DNA of 12,184 bases from Pseudomonadota bacterium (GTDB lineage: Bacteria > Desulfobacterota > Anaeroferrophillalia > Anaeroferrophillales > Anaeroferrophillaceae), in contig DQWO01000348.1 in NCBI GenBank assembly GCA_011042595.1, positions 1 to 12,184 on the forward strand. Direction: 5' to 3'. Both the position numbers and the translations under genes were made by a program. This document shows, piece after piece, positions 5,751 to 12,184 of this stretch (positions within the stretch are counted from its first letter, which is position 1; every line of letters starts with the position of its first letter). The notes under the pieces were generated by a model. It ran no database searches, was not told the origin of the DNA, and was given only the letters and a program-made list of their open reading frames with translations.

Positions 5751-8420
5751 TCAATCCAAGGCTATGGCTGGCTGCCATGTACGCCAGGTTTTTCTGGCTT
5801 CATCATACAAGGTAAAATGTTGGCCTGAGAAGGCTCTCCTGCCCATATTTTCTCCTTCCGGTGTCGCCATACTGACCCCGCCGACAACAATAGATTCAAG
5901 TGATTCCGTACTGATTTTAACGCCGGAGAAAATCCCGGCTTTGACGTTGATGCCGCTACTGTTCCAGAATTTGGTATTGTTGTGCACCAGACGATCATAA
6001 GGCGGGGTAATATTAATATGAATAAAGACCTTTTGAGCAGTTGGTGAAAGCTGAGTGCCGGTTACTCGGCCGACTTGAATCTGACGATAGTAAATGGGTG
6101 AATTCTTGTTTAATGAACCGAGAAGGTCGGCTTCCAGAACAATATTTAAACCGGTGGCTACAGGTTCCAGCACCGGGGGTTTTGTCAGGGCGGTAATTTT
6201 GGTTACTGGACTGCCGCTGCCGGGTTGCAGAGTAATGTAAGGGCCGGAAATTACCGTATCAAGATTGTTGATGCCGGCCAGGCTGACTTCCGGGCTGACG
6301 AGCCAGAGTCGTGTGTTGGCAGTGAAAAGTTTCGCAGCTCGGTTGTCGATCATGGTCAGGCCGAGGACTGCGTCCATGGCTGCTGTAAAATTAACCTCCT
6401 GGACGGTGCCGATGACAATCCCCTGGTAGCGAACCTCCATCCCTTTCTTAAGCCCCGTGGAATCTGCAAATCTGATAGTGATCAGTTTTTTGTCAATCTC
6501 CTGAGCTGCCTTGCGACTTTCGTAGAGAAGGTATTGCTGGCCGGCAAGAGCCGGTTGGCCAGGTTCCGGGGTGAAAAATGAGATCCCGCCGGCAAGAATG
6601 CTTTTTAAAGAGCCGGTTTTAAGTTCTATGCCGGAGAGTCCACCAGCAACCGTGATCCCGCTGATATTGTAGAAGAGGCTTGTACTCTTGAGAAGGTAAG
6701 CGTACTCCTGGTCGATAAAAATATCGACCAGAACATTGTTGTCACCTTTTTCCAGGGCAAAGCCGATTACCTTGCCAACTTCAATATGTTTATAGAGAAC
6801 CGGCGAACCGATGGAAAGATCTTTGGCGTCGGTCGCCTTGATCTGCACACCCAAGCCCCGGGCCTGCAATGTCGGATTATTGTCCAAGGCTGATTGATAG
6901 TCGTTATAGATAGTAAAACTTTTCAAGGCTTCGGCAATTTTTTGCAGGTCTCTTTTTTTATCAGGGTTTGTAAAGGTGATTCCACCGGTCAGTAAAGTCG
7001 CCATGGTTCCGCTTTCGATATTAATACCATCAAGTCCGGCATTGAACTTGAGGCCACCACTTTTCCAGAAAACCGAATCAGTTTTGACCAGGTGAGCATA
7101 TTTTTCATAGATCAGAATTTTTCCACGTATCTTCAGGCCCTCGGCATCGAGGTCAAAACCGGTTATTTCGCCGACCTTAAGGTCGCGATAAAGAATCGGT
7201 GCGCCGATAGCAAATGACTTTGACTCATCAGATACCAGAGTAAAGGTTTTACCGGCTGGCATAATCTCATCTGTCAGCGGGGCATCCTGGAGTACAAAAT
7301 AGTCTTTGTAGATCCCATCGCCAGGTTCAAAAGCGATATAGTTGCCTTTTATTAGAGTATCCAGGTGGCGGACTCGGTTGACTGAGAGTTCAGCTTTCAC
7401 GATCCAGAAACGGCTTCCTTCACGGAGAATAAATTCAGCCTTGGGGTCAATGTTGATATGTGCGGTAATAGTTTTTTTATCTTCGTCGAAAGTAATATTG
7501 GTTACAACCCCGGCCTCAAAACCATGATACATGACTTTGGTTATGTCAGCCTCAATGCCTTGGGCCGTGGGGATTTGCAGGGTCATTTTGAGGCCGAATT
7601 CAGCGTCATCAAACTCTTCATATAGTGGGTAGATGCGGCCATTCTCGGCGACCGGACTCTGGCTCTGGTATTTTGGTGTGTAGAGGCTGATGCCACCATA
7701 GACTAAGGCAGCCATACTCTCCATGCGAAATTGAAAGCCTGAAAGCCCGCCTTTAAAATTAATGCCGCTGCTGTTCCAGAAACGGGTTCTGGTTTTGATC
7801 AAGGATTTGTATTGGAGTTCGATATAAGCGTCAATGATGACTCCTTCTTGATTTTCATTGAGTTTATATCCCTGAACTGAGCCAATCGGAATGTTTTTGT
7901 AATAGATCTGGGTGTCACGTTGGATCGAACCGAGATTTTTGGCGGTTAACTTTATGTGGAGACCGGGGGCGTCAGATTGCACCGGAGGGGCTTCTAAAAG
8001 ACCGGTAAACTCACGGCACTCCACCTTGGATACCCCTCTTTGTGCGGCAATGTAACTGCCCAAAAGTAAAGTGTCCAGACCGCTGATCCGGCCCGCTGAA
8101 ACTTCTGGTTTAACGAGCCAGAATTTGGTGTCTTCCACCAGTCCACCTTTAGTGTTGCGATCCATTTCAAGATGCAGGGCGACACTGCTGATGCCGGGAT
8201 CAATCACAATATCACGCACAGTACCAATTGTAATCCCTCTATAAACAACCTTGGTTTTGCCGACCGTAATGCCTTCGGCATTGGGAAAGTGAACCACAAT
8301 ATCGATGCCGGCATCACGATAGCTTTTGTAGAGCAGCCAGCCGCCAATCATCAAGGCCACAATCGGCAGAATCCAGATCGGAGAAATTCCTTTTTTCTTT
8401 TTTATCACAGGCTTTTCCAT
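5751..8420 (-). CDS. letB: Seven-MCE-domain intermembrane lipid transport protein (LetB/YebT-like)
   Basis: This 889-residue protein has one inner-membrane anchor near its N-terminus (about residues 13-31) and a large periplasmic part with seven MCE domains, beginning near residues 39, 152, 276, 391, 522, 645 and 756. Seven domains and the length match E. coli LetB/YebT (seven MCE domains, about 880 residues) rather than PqiB, which has three. LetB hexamers stack into a hollow tube thought to carry lipids across the periplasm. The domains here fall into two kinds: 1, 3 and 6 end in LDTLxxGxYI, while 2, 4, 5 and 7 end in a GGIS-type pore-loop motif and are each followed by a short linker containing a tyrosine (PLYEE, TIYND, LLYES, TLYDE). 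The ATG at 8420 has GAGAGA upstream. It is the last gene of the five-gene operon, 32 bp after the second LetA half. No pqiC-like lipoprotein gene follows, again as for LetB. Confidence 0.92.
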   Translation of the reverse strand: MEKPVIKKKKGISPIWILPIVALMIGGWLLYKSYRDAGIDIVVHFPNAEGITVGKTKVVYRGITIGTVRDIVIDPGISSVALHLEMDRNTKGGLVEDTKFWLVKPEVSAGRISGLDTLLLGSYIAAQRGVSKVECREFTGLLEAPPVQSDAPGLHIKLTAKNLGSIQRDTQIYYKNIPIGSVQGYKLNENQEGVIIDAYIELQYKSLIKTRTRFWNSSGINFKGGLSGFQFRMESMAALVYGGISLYTPKYQSQSPVAENGRIYPLYEEFDDAEFGLKMTLQIPTAQGIEADITKVMYHGFEAGVVTNITFDEDKKTITAHINIDPKAEFILREGSRFWIVKAELSVNRVRHLDTLIKGNYIAFEPGDGIYKDYFVLQDAPLTDEIMPAGKTFTLVSDESKSFAIGAPILYRDLKVGEITGFDLDAEGLKIRGKILIYEKYAHLVKTDSVFWKSGGLKFNAGLDGINIESGTMATLLTGGITFTNPDKKRDLQKIAEALKSFTIYNDYQSALDNNPTLQARGLGVQIKATDAKDLSIGSPVLYKHIEVGKVIGFALEKGDNNVLVDIFIDQEYAYLLKSTSLFYNISGITVAGGLSGIELKTGSLKSILAGGISFFTPEPGQPALAGQQYLLYESRKAAQEIDKKLITIRFADSTGLKKGMEVRYQGIVIGTVQEVNFTAAMDAVLGLTMIDNRAAKLFTANTRLWLVSPEVSLAGINNLDTVISGPYITLQPGSGSPVTKITALTKPPVLEPVATGLNIVLEADLLGSLNKNSPIYYRQIQVGRVTGTQLSPTAQKVFIHINITPPYDRLVHNNTKFWNSSGINVKAGIFSGVKISTESLESIVVGGVSMATPEGENMGRRAFSGQHFTLYDEARKTWRTWQPAIALD

Positions 8421-8452
8421 TGAAGGTCTCTCTTAAATTGCAAATAGTTACC

Positions 8453-9073
8453 TCAACTGTCCCAGAGCAGTCGGGGGTCGAACGTGATGGCCGCAAACAT
8501 TGTACTCAAAACCACCCCGGTAAAGTAGGGGGCGGCCACAGCGGCGGAAATTGTCGTTAAACTGCCGAAGTTGACTAGAACCTGGAGCAGCGCGATAACA
8601 AAGATATCAAGCATCGACCAGCGACCGATAAACTCGATTATGCGAAAAAGCAGGGCTTTGTGTTTAAGCCAGCTCTGCCAGCGAAAACGGATTGAGAGTA
8701 AAATCAGGATCAGGCCGATAATCTTAAACCAGGGTACCAGGATGCTGGCAGTAAGGATTACCAGGCCAATACCGTAAGAGCCCTCCCGAAAGAAATAAAT
8801 TATACCATCCATAATTGTCGACAGGTCTGTCGTTCCCATAAAATTGACCTGCATAATCGGCAGCAGATTGGCGGGAAAGGAAAGTACCAGGGCCGTCAAC
8901 ACCAGAGCCCAGGTATGATTGATACTGTTTGGTTTGCGAAAGTGGATATCGGCTCCGCAGCGCGGGCAGGATACGGCCGTATCCTCTGTGTTCACAGAAA
9001 CCAATTTATGGCAATCGTGACAGAGGGCCAGATTGGCGGACCGAGCTGTTTGGTGGTTACTGAACTTCGTCAA
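8453..9073 (-). CDS. PqiA/LetA-family inner-membrane protein, second (C-terminal) half
   Basis: This 206-residue protein is one PqiA domain: a zinc ribbon (C18, C21, C36, C39) followed by about four membrane helices (roughly 55-75, 100-130, 150-170 and 178-196). The family sequence GRWSMLDIFVIALL (150-163) and the ending FDPRLLWD are typical. E. coli LetA and PqiA carry two such domains in one chain of a little over 400 residues; here the two halves are separate genes, and this one corresponds to the second. It starts at a TTG that overlaps the previous stop codon (TTGA, 4 bp), so translation is probably coupled. LetA-type proteins are the inner-membrane partners of LetB-type MCE tunnels and are thought to load or receive lipid. 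A longer start is excluded by the overlap and the normal N-terminus. Confidence 0.88.
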   Translation of the reverse strand: MTKFSNHQTARSANLALCHDCHKLVSVNTEDTAVSCPRCGADIHFRKPNSINHTWALVLTALVLSFPANLLPIMQVNFMGTTDLSTIMDGIIYFFREGSYGIGLVILTASILVPWFKIIGLILILLSIRFRWQSWLKHKALLFRIIEFIGRWSMLDIFVIALLQVLVNFGSLTTISAAVAAPYFTGVVLSTMFAAITFDPRLLWDS

Positions 9074-9720
9074 TTGTGGTTTCCATTTTCAATTAAGTAC
9101 CAGAACTCCTCCTGGTCCATCACCAGTGTCGAACCTAGAGTCATCGCCAGAATTCCGATAAAACAGAATAAACCGGTTTCGTAATGGATGTTTGCCATGT
9201 GATGCATTTTGATTATGGTTACGAGAATGCCGATCATATAGACTTCGAGCATACCCCACTCATCAAAATGCACGTAACCTCGCATCAGCAGGCGCAGATA
9301 GTCAGGGTTGCGGTCAAGTTTGATATTTAAGGTTATCACAAAAAGGAGTGTCAATTTTATCAGGGGAAAGACTATCGTGGTCAGGGCCAGGATAGCAGCG
9401 ACCAGCCAGTAGCCGTCACGAAAGGTCATAAGGACCCCATCGAGAATGTTACCACTGTTTTCAAATCCCATTGTATCAAGGCTCATGATCGATTGCAGAA
9501 TGGCAAACGGAAAGAGCACCAGTCCGCTCAAAGCAAGGGCCAGACTACGGTTGACGGAGTTGTTTTTCGGGGCCAGCAGGAGTTCTCCGCAGCGTGGGCA
9601 GAAAAGTTTCTCTCCCGGTTTGACCGGTAGCCGTTCAAGCAACAGGTCGCAGCCATGGCAGGCGATGATCTGGCTCAGCTCAAAATGAGGCGGAGTTGTT
9701 GCTATTCCGTTACAGCTCAT
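9070..9720 (-). CDS. PqiA/LetA-family inner-membrane protein, first (N-terminal) half
   Basis: This 216-residue protein carries a zinc ribbon (C21, C24, C41, C44, as CHGC and CPRC) followed by about four membrane helices (roughly 58-78, 104-131, 155-173 and 180-202). The segment FDEWGMLEVYMIGIL (152-166) is the counterpart of the GRWSMLDIF motif in the neighbouring half. Together the two genes give 422 residues, close to a full-length LetA, and both zinc ribbons are kept. No ribosome site lies directly before ATG 9720; the good AAGGAG and GGCGG sequences upstream instead serve a tiny 5-codon frame ending in ATGA at this start (see separate entry). It lies 21 bp after the channel gene in the operon. 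The fold and pairing are clear, while the lipid-transport role is taken from the E. coli LetAB system. Confidence 0.88.
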   Translation of the reverse strand: MSCNGIATTPPHFELSQIIACHGCDLLLERLPVKPGEKLFCPRCGELLLAPKNNSVNRSLALALSGLVLFPFAILQSIMSLDTMGFENSGNILDGVLMTFRDGYWLVAAILALTTIVFPLIKLTLLFVITLNIKLDRNPDYLRLLMRGYVHFDEWGMLEVYMIGILVTIIKMHHMANIHYETGLFCFIGILAMTLGSTLVMDQEEFWYLIENGNHN

Positions 9721-9734
9721 GGTCTAAAATTCAT
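9717..9734 (-). other. Five-codon leader ORF coupled to the first LetA gene
   Basis: ATG 9734 opens the frame M-N-F-R-P-stop. It has GGCGG and AAGGAG just upstream, and its TGA overlaps the ATG of the first LetA-type gene (ATGA). The larger gene has no ribosome site of its own, so ribosomes may reach it by re-initiation after this mini-frame. It could also be chance. Confidence 0.3.
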
Positions 9735-9741
9735 TTTCCGC

Positions 9742-10425
9742 CTACTCCTTTTTCCCTGTAAAACTTTGGGCCACCTGAACTCCAACCAACCGGGCGACCA
9801 GGACCGCTGTAAAAAACTGCCCCAGGATCGCCTCGACCTGGCAGAGGGCCATTGCGGGCGGGGTCTGCGGGGTGATATCACCGTAACCTAAAGTGGTTAT
9901 GGTGATAAAACTTAAGTAATTGAAGTAATGAAATTCTTCCCTTATGGAGCCGGCCGGGACGAGTCCGGCACCGGCAAAAGAGCCGGGCATGAACTCCTCC
10001 AGAAGCATGAAAATTGAGCCCCAGAGCAAGGCGAGGAGAAGGTAGAGACAGAGAGCTGCTGAAATCAACTCCAGATCAATCTGTTTGGCTTTGAATATAT
10101 AGCGACTAAACGAGAACACCAGCAGGCCCAGATAGAAAACCAGAAGAGAATCGATCGCTTTGCCGCTGATATTTAGTAAGCCTAGCGCATTGCACCAGAT
10201 TAAAGTAGTGCTCAAGGTGAGTAGCGCCAAAGCCGGCCACATGATATGGCTCTCCCGGTGAATCGTGTAGACGGCCGAAAAGAGAACGGCTGTAAACAGG
10301 AATTGCACAACAAGGTTGGCATTAGGTATGGCCGTCAAGAACGGACTGACGACAATGTAGAGAAAGAGCCAGACCAACAGGTTCTGAAACCTGAAGCGAA
10401 AACGAACAATCTTCTCTATATTCAA
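9742..10425 (-). CDS. Six-helix ion channel, probably potassium-selective
   Basis: This 227-residue membrane protein has five hydrophobic helices (about residues 15-31, 36-55, 62-84, 91-111 and 118-142), then a pore segment with the filter TTLGYGD (177-183), and a last helix (about 194-217). This is the voltage-gated-like or Ion_trans_2 layout; the filter differs from the common TVGYGD only by Leu for Val, so K+ selectivity is likely but not certain. The expected S4-like helix has few positive charges, so voltage sensing is doubtful, and there is no cytosolic RCK domain. The start is a TTG at 10425 with GAGGGTG just upstream; no in-frame ATG lies nearby. Its stop codon is part of the AAGGAGTAG sequence that serves the next gene. 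It sits 37 bp after the lytic transglycosylase gene and 21 bp before the LetA pair, so it is co-transcribed with an envelope lipid-transport system, an unusual partner. Confidence 0.85.
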   Translation of the reverse strand: MNIEKIVRFRFRFQNLLVWLFLYIVVSPFLTAIPNANLVVQFLFTAVLFSAVYTIHRESHIMWPALALLTLSTTLIWCNALGLLNISGKAIDSLLVFYLGLLVFSFSRYIFKAKQIDLELISAALCLYLLLALLWGSIFMLLEEFMPGSFAGAGLVPAGSIREEFHYFNYLSFITITTLGYGDITPQTPPAMALCQVEAILGQFFTAVLVARLVGVQVAQSFTGKKE

Positions 10426-10462
10426 GACACCCTCAAATCAGTTTCGGGATCAGGATAAAGTT

Positions 10463-11908
10463 TCAGTTGTTTTTAAACTTCTTTTGTTTATGTTCTTCGA
10501 CCAGCCGGTAAGCGATGTAATATTTATAGATATTGCTGACATACTGGACGGTCTCCCGACCGATCTTTTTGGCTGCCGCGAGTTCAACATTATTAAACCA
10601 GATATTCTGGTTAAGACCCATCTCACCTGCCAGCTTACGCATGTTAGTTATTTTTCTCGGGCCGGCATTGTAGGAGGCGAAACTTAAGAGCATCTTATTA
10701 AGGTCGTCAATGTTCTGTTTGTCGGCATAATAGTTGTCGTAAATGAAACGCAGATATTTGCTGCCGGCGTTGACATTATTCTCTATTTTTTCAATCTCTT
10801 TGACGTTTACCTTAGGATCCGCCGCCGTACTTTTTAAAACCTGCATGATGCCAATGGCGCCGGCAGAACTGCGTCGACTATGATCGAGTTGCGATTCCTG
10901 AAAAGATAAAGCCATCAACATCAGGTAATCAAAATTAAAAAGCTTACCGTTTTCCCGGAAGAGCTTGACTGTTTGGGCAAAGCGTTTCCGTTCCTCTTTA
11001 CGGTTGGGATTTTTCACCCAGCGGTTATTTTTCAGGTAACGGTTTATAATCATGTTGCCGTGCAGCGTACCTTTGCGATGTTTTTTTACAAATTGATTGA
11101 TAATTTCTTGCAATTGCGGACTGTTTTTTCGGAAAGCCCAGGCAATTTTGCTGCCTGTATGGATTGCTAGATCTTCTCTGACGGTCAGCTTGTCGAAAAC
11201 TTTAGCCCAAAATTTTGCCTTATGGCTGTCGACCACGGCCCATGGCAGGATGCCGGAATTGACCATCTCCAGCAGGTCAGCGTCTTCCATGTATTCATCG
11301 GCAGGCTTAAGTTTGACAGGATCTAATCCCTTCTTGATAAAGATTTGGTTGAGTTGTTGCAGATGTTCAAAGTAGCTGCTTGATTTGCGAACCATTACTT
11401 CACGACCGGCGAGAGCATCCAGCCCTCCAAGTTTTTCCGCTTTAGGACCGACTACAAACACCTCCTTGACCTGCTTGGCAAAAGGGTCGGAAAAATCGAC
11501 TAGTTTCAGTCGTTCTGAAGTTATGGTCAGATTAGCCGCCGCAATATCGCCCCGTCCCTCAACCAGATCAGCAAAGAGGCGATCCCTGGTAGTCGGGACA
11601 AAGACAATCCGGATTTTTACAGTGCCTTTTTTCAGTTTTACATTGATGAATTTTTCAAAAAGTTTCAAGCCTTCATAGGAAACACCTCGGGCCTGACCAT
11701 GATCAAAAAAATAGAGCATATCATTGTAAACCACTAAGGCTCTGATGACATGGCGCTGGTTCATTTCATCAAAATCACCGGTAAATTTCACATTTTTTAA
11801 AAGTTCATCATGTTTTTCGACCGCTGTAGCCTGGGCTGGAAATGTAAAAAGCAGAGCGAGCAGGATAAAAAGCGACAAACGTCCGTCTCTAAATAAATTT
11901 ATTAACAT
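10463..11908 (-). CDS. MltF-like lytic transglycosylase with solute-binding domain
   Basis: This 481-residue exported enzyme is predicted to cleave the MurNAc-GlcNAc bond of peptidoglycan, forming 1,6-anhydroMurNAc ends. The N-terminus is a Sec signal (charged RDGR, then a hydrophobic core at 11-23, with cleavage likely after AQA or ATA near 27-29). There is no lipobox cysteine. Residues about 50-295 form a family-3 solute-binding domain (GDIAAANLTITSERLKLVDF near 120-139), which in MltF regulates activity. The C-terminal SLT domain (about 322-470) has the catalytic Glu at 338 in SFQESQLD, then GAIGIMQV (350-357), NVNAGSKYL (378-386) and SYNAGP (412-417). The length is somewhat below that of E. 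coli MltF. ATG 11908 follows TGAGGAAC. It is the first gene of the operon leading to letB and has a strong promoter upstream. Confidence 0.92.
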   Translation of the reverse strand: MLINLFRDGRLSLFILLALLFTFPAQATAVEKHDELLKNVKFTGDFDEMNQRHVIRALVVYNDMLYFFDHGQARGVSYEGLKLFEKFINVKLKKGTVKIRIVFVPTTRDRLFADLVEGRGDIAAANLTITSERLKLVDFSDPFAKQVKEVFVVGPKAEKLGGLDALAGREVMVRKSSSYFEHLQQLNQIFIKKGLDPVKLKPADEYMEDADLLEMVNSGILPWAVVDSHKAKFWAKVFDKLTVREDLAIHTGSKIAWAFRKNSPQLQEIINQFVKKHRKGTLHGNMIINRYLKNNRWVKNPNRKEERKRFAQTVKLFRENGKLFNFDYLMLMALSFQESQLDHSRRSSAGAIGIMQVLKSTAADPKVNVKEIEKIENNVNAGSKYLRFIYDNYYADKQNIDDLNKMLLSFASYNAGPRKITNMRKLAGEMGLNQNIWFNNVELAAAKKIGRETVQYVSNIYKYYIAYRLVEEHKQKKFKNN

Positions 11909-11973
11909 CGTGACAGTTCCTCAAAGTTGTTTCTTAAGTTGCCGGTCGGTTTCTCCTAAGTAAAAACATTTAA

Positions 11974-12002
11974 ATCATATCCTCTTTTTGTTATGTCGTC
12001 AA
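11974..12002 (-). promoter_or_regulatory. Sigma-70 promoter of the mltF-channel-letA-letB operon
   Basis: On the minus strand TTGACG (12002-11997) and TATGAT (11979-11974) are separated by exactly 17 bp, each one mismatch from consensus. Transcription would start near 11967, about 58 nt before the first gene. No other convincing promoter was seen inside the operon. Confidence 0.75.
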
Positions 12003-12017
12003 GCGCGTTTAGAGATA

Positions 12018-12158
12018 TTATCCGCCCCCCTTTAGCCATCTTGAGACCCTGTCGCTTTCGTTTTTGATGGCGGCTATGCCTGCGCTTCGGAGGATGAAAA
12101 GGGGGAGCTTTTCGGCAATGCCTTTGAGCACTTCATCTACCTTGAAATACTGGCCCAT
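12018..12158 (-). CDS. Doubtful small ORF, 46 residues
   Basis: This frame runs from ATG 12158 to TAA 12018 and ends just before the operon promoter. The predicted product is an amphipathic peptide (it includes KVDEVLKGIAEKLPLF and ends in RWLKGGG). It has no clear ribosome site, and an in-frame stop lies two codons upstream of the start. I recognise no family. It could be a small gene, the remnant of a longer one, or chance. Confidence 0.25.
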   Translation of the reverse strand: MGQYFKVDEVLKGIAEKLPLFILRSAGIAAIKNESDRVSRWLKGGG

Positions 12159-12184
12159 AGCTCATATCATGAGGTGGACTATCC

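Noticed and set aside
5680..6000. 106-codon plus-strand ORF at the letB 3' end
   Set aside because: It is mainly antisense to the letB coding sequence, with no recognisable domain.
11953..11965. CTCCTAAGTAAA shared with the right flank of the palindromic element (1155-1166)
   Set aside because: A 12-bp match is expected by chance in a window of this size, and no second element end is present here.
11934..11969. 11-codon frame (ATG 11969) starting at the predicted transcription start of the mltF operon
   Set aside because: It would be leaderless, has no composition typical of attenuator peptides, and no attenuator hairpin follows.

Overview
The window looks like chromosomal DNA of a flagellated, Gram-negative, moderate-GC bacterium, most likely a deltaproteobacterium (Desulfobacterota-like). 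This is an inference from the combination of a flagellar rod gene behind a sigma-54 promoter, an NtrC-class activator with a PAS kinase carrying a Cys-x2-Cys motif, a DtxR-type regulator, and a Pqi/Let envelope system. No rRNA, tRNA, CRISPR array or intact transposase gene is visible.

Left part (1-4.8 kb). flgF (minus strand, 18-782) encodes a proximal-rod protein. A good -24/-12 sigma-54 promoter lies about 90 bp upstream of its start. A 143-bp imperfect palindrome with TA ends (1017-1159), which looks like a MITE, sits upstream of that promoter in the divergent intergenic region. A short DtxR-family metal-dependent repressor (plus strand, 1300-1689) faces away from flgF. A possible small basic protein of unknown function (minus, 1679-1981) converges on its 3' end. 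Next comes a two-gene minus-strand operon: a soluble PAS histidine kinase and a complete sigma-54-activating response regulator, overlapping by 8 bp. The pair could be the flagellar FlgS/FlgR-type system acting on promoters such as that of flgF, but the sequence does not prove this.

Middle (4.7-5.75 kb). pcm, the protein L-isoaspartate methyltransferase gene, is a single plus-strand gene with its own sigma-70 promoter. About 320 bp of non-coding DNA follow, containing weak hairpins.

Right part (5.75-12.0 kb). A five-gene minus-strand operon reads from a near-consensus sigma-70 promoter at about 11.99 kb. Its order is an MltF-like lytic transglycosylase (substrate-binding domain plus SLT domain), a six-helix ion channel with a TLGYGD filter, two half-size PqiA/LetA membrane proteins, and an 889-residue protein with seven MCE domains that matches LetB/YebT in architecture. 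Gaps are 37, 21, -4 and 32 bp. LetB-type proteins form periplasm-spanning tunnels that move lipids between inner and outer membranes, and LetA is the inner-membrane partner. Here LetA is encoded as two separate polypeptides. The two unusual partners, a peptidoglycan-cleaving enzyme and a cation channel, suggest an envelope-transport module in which the cell wall is locally opened for the tunnel; this is a hypothesis. The last 180 bp hold only a doubtful 46-codon ORF.
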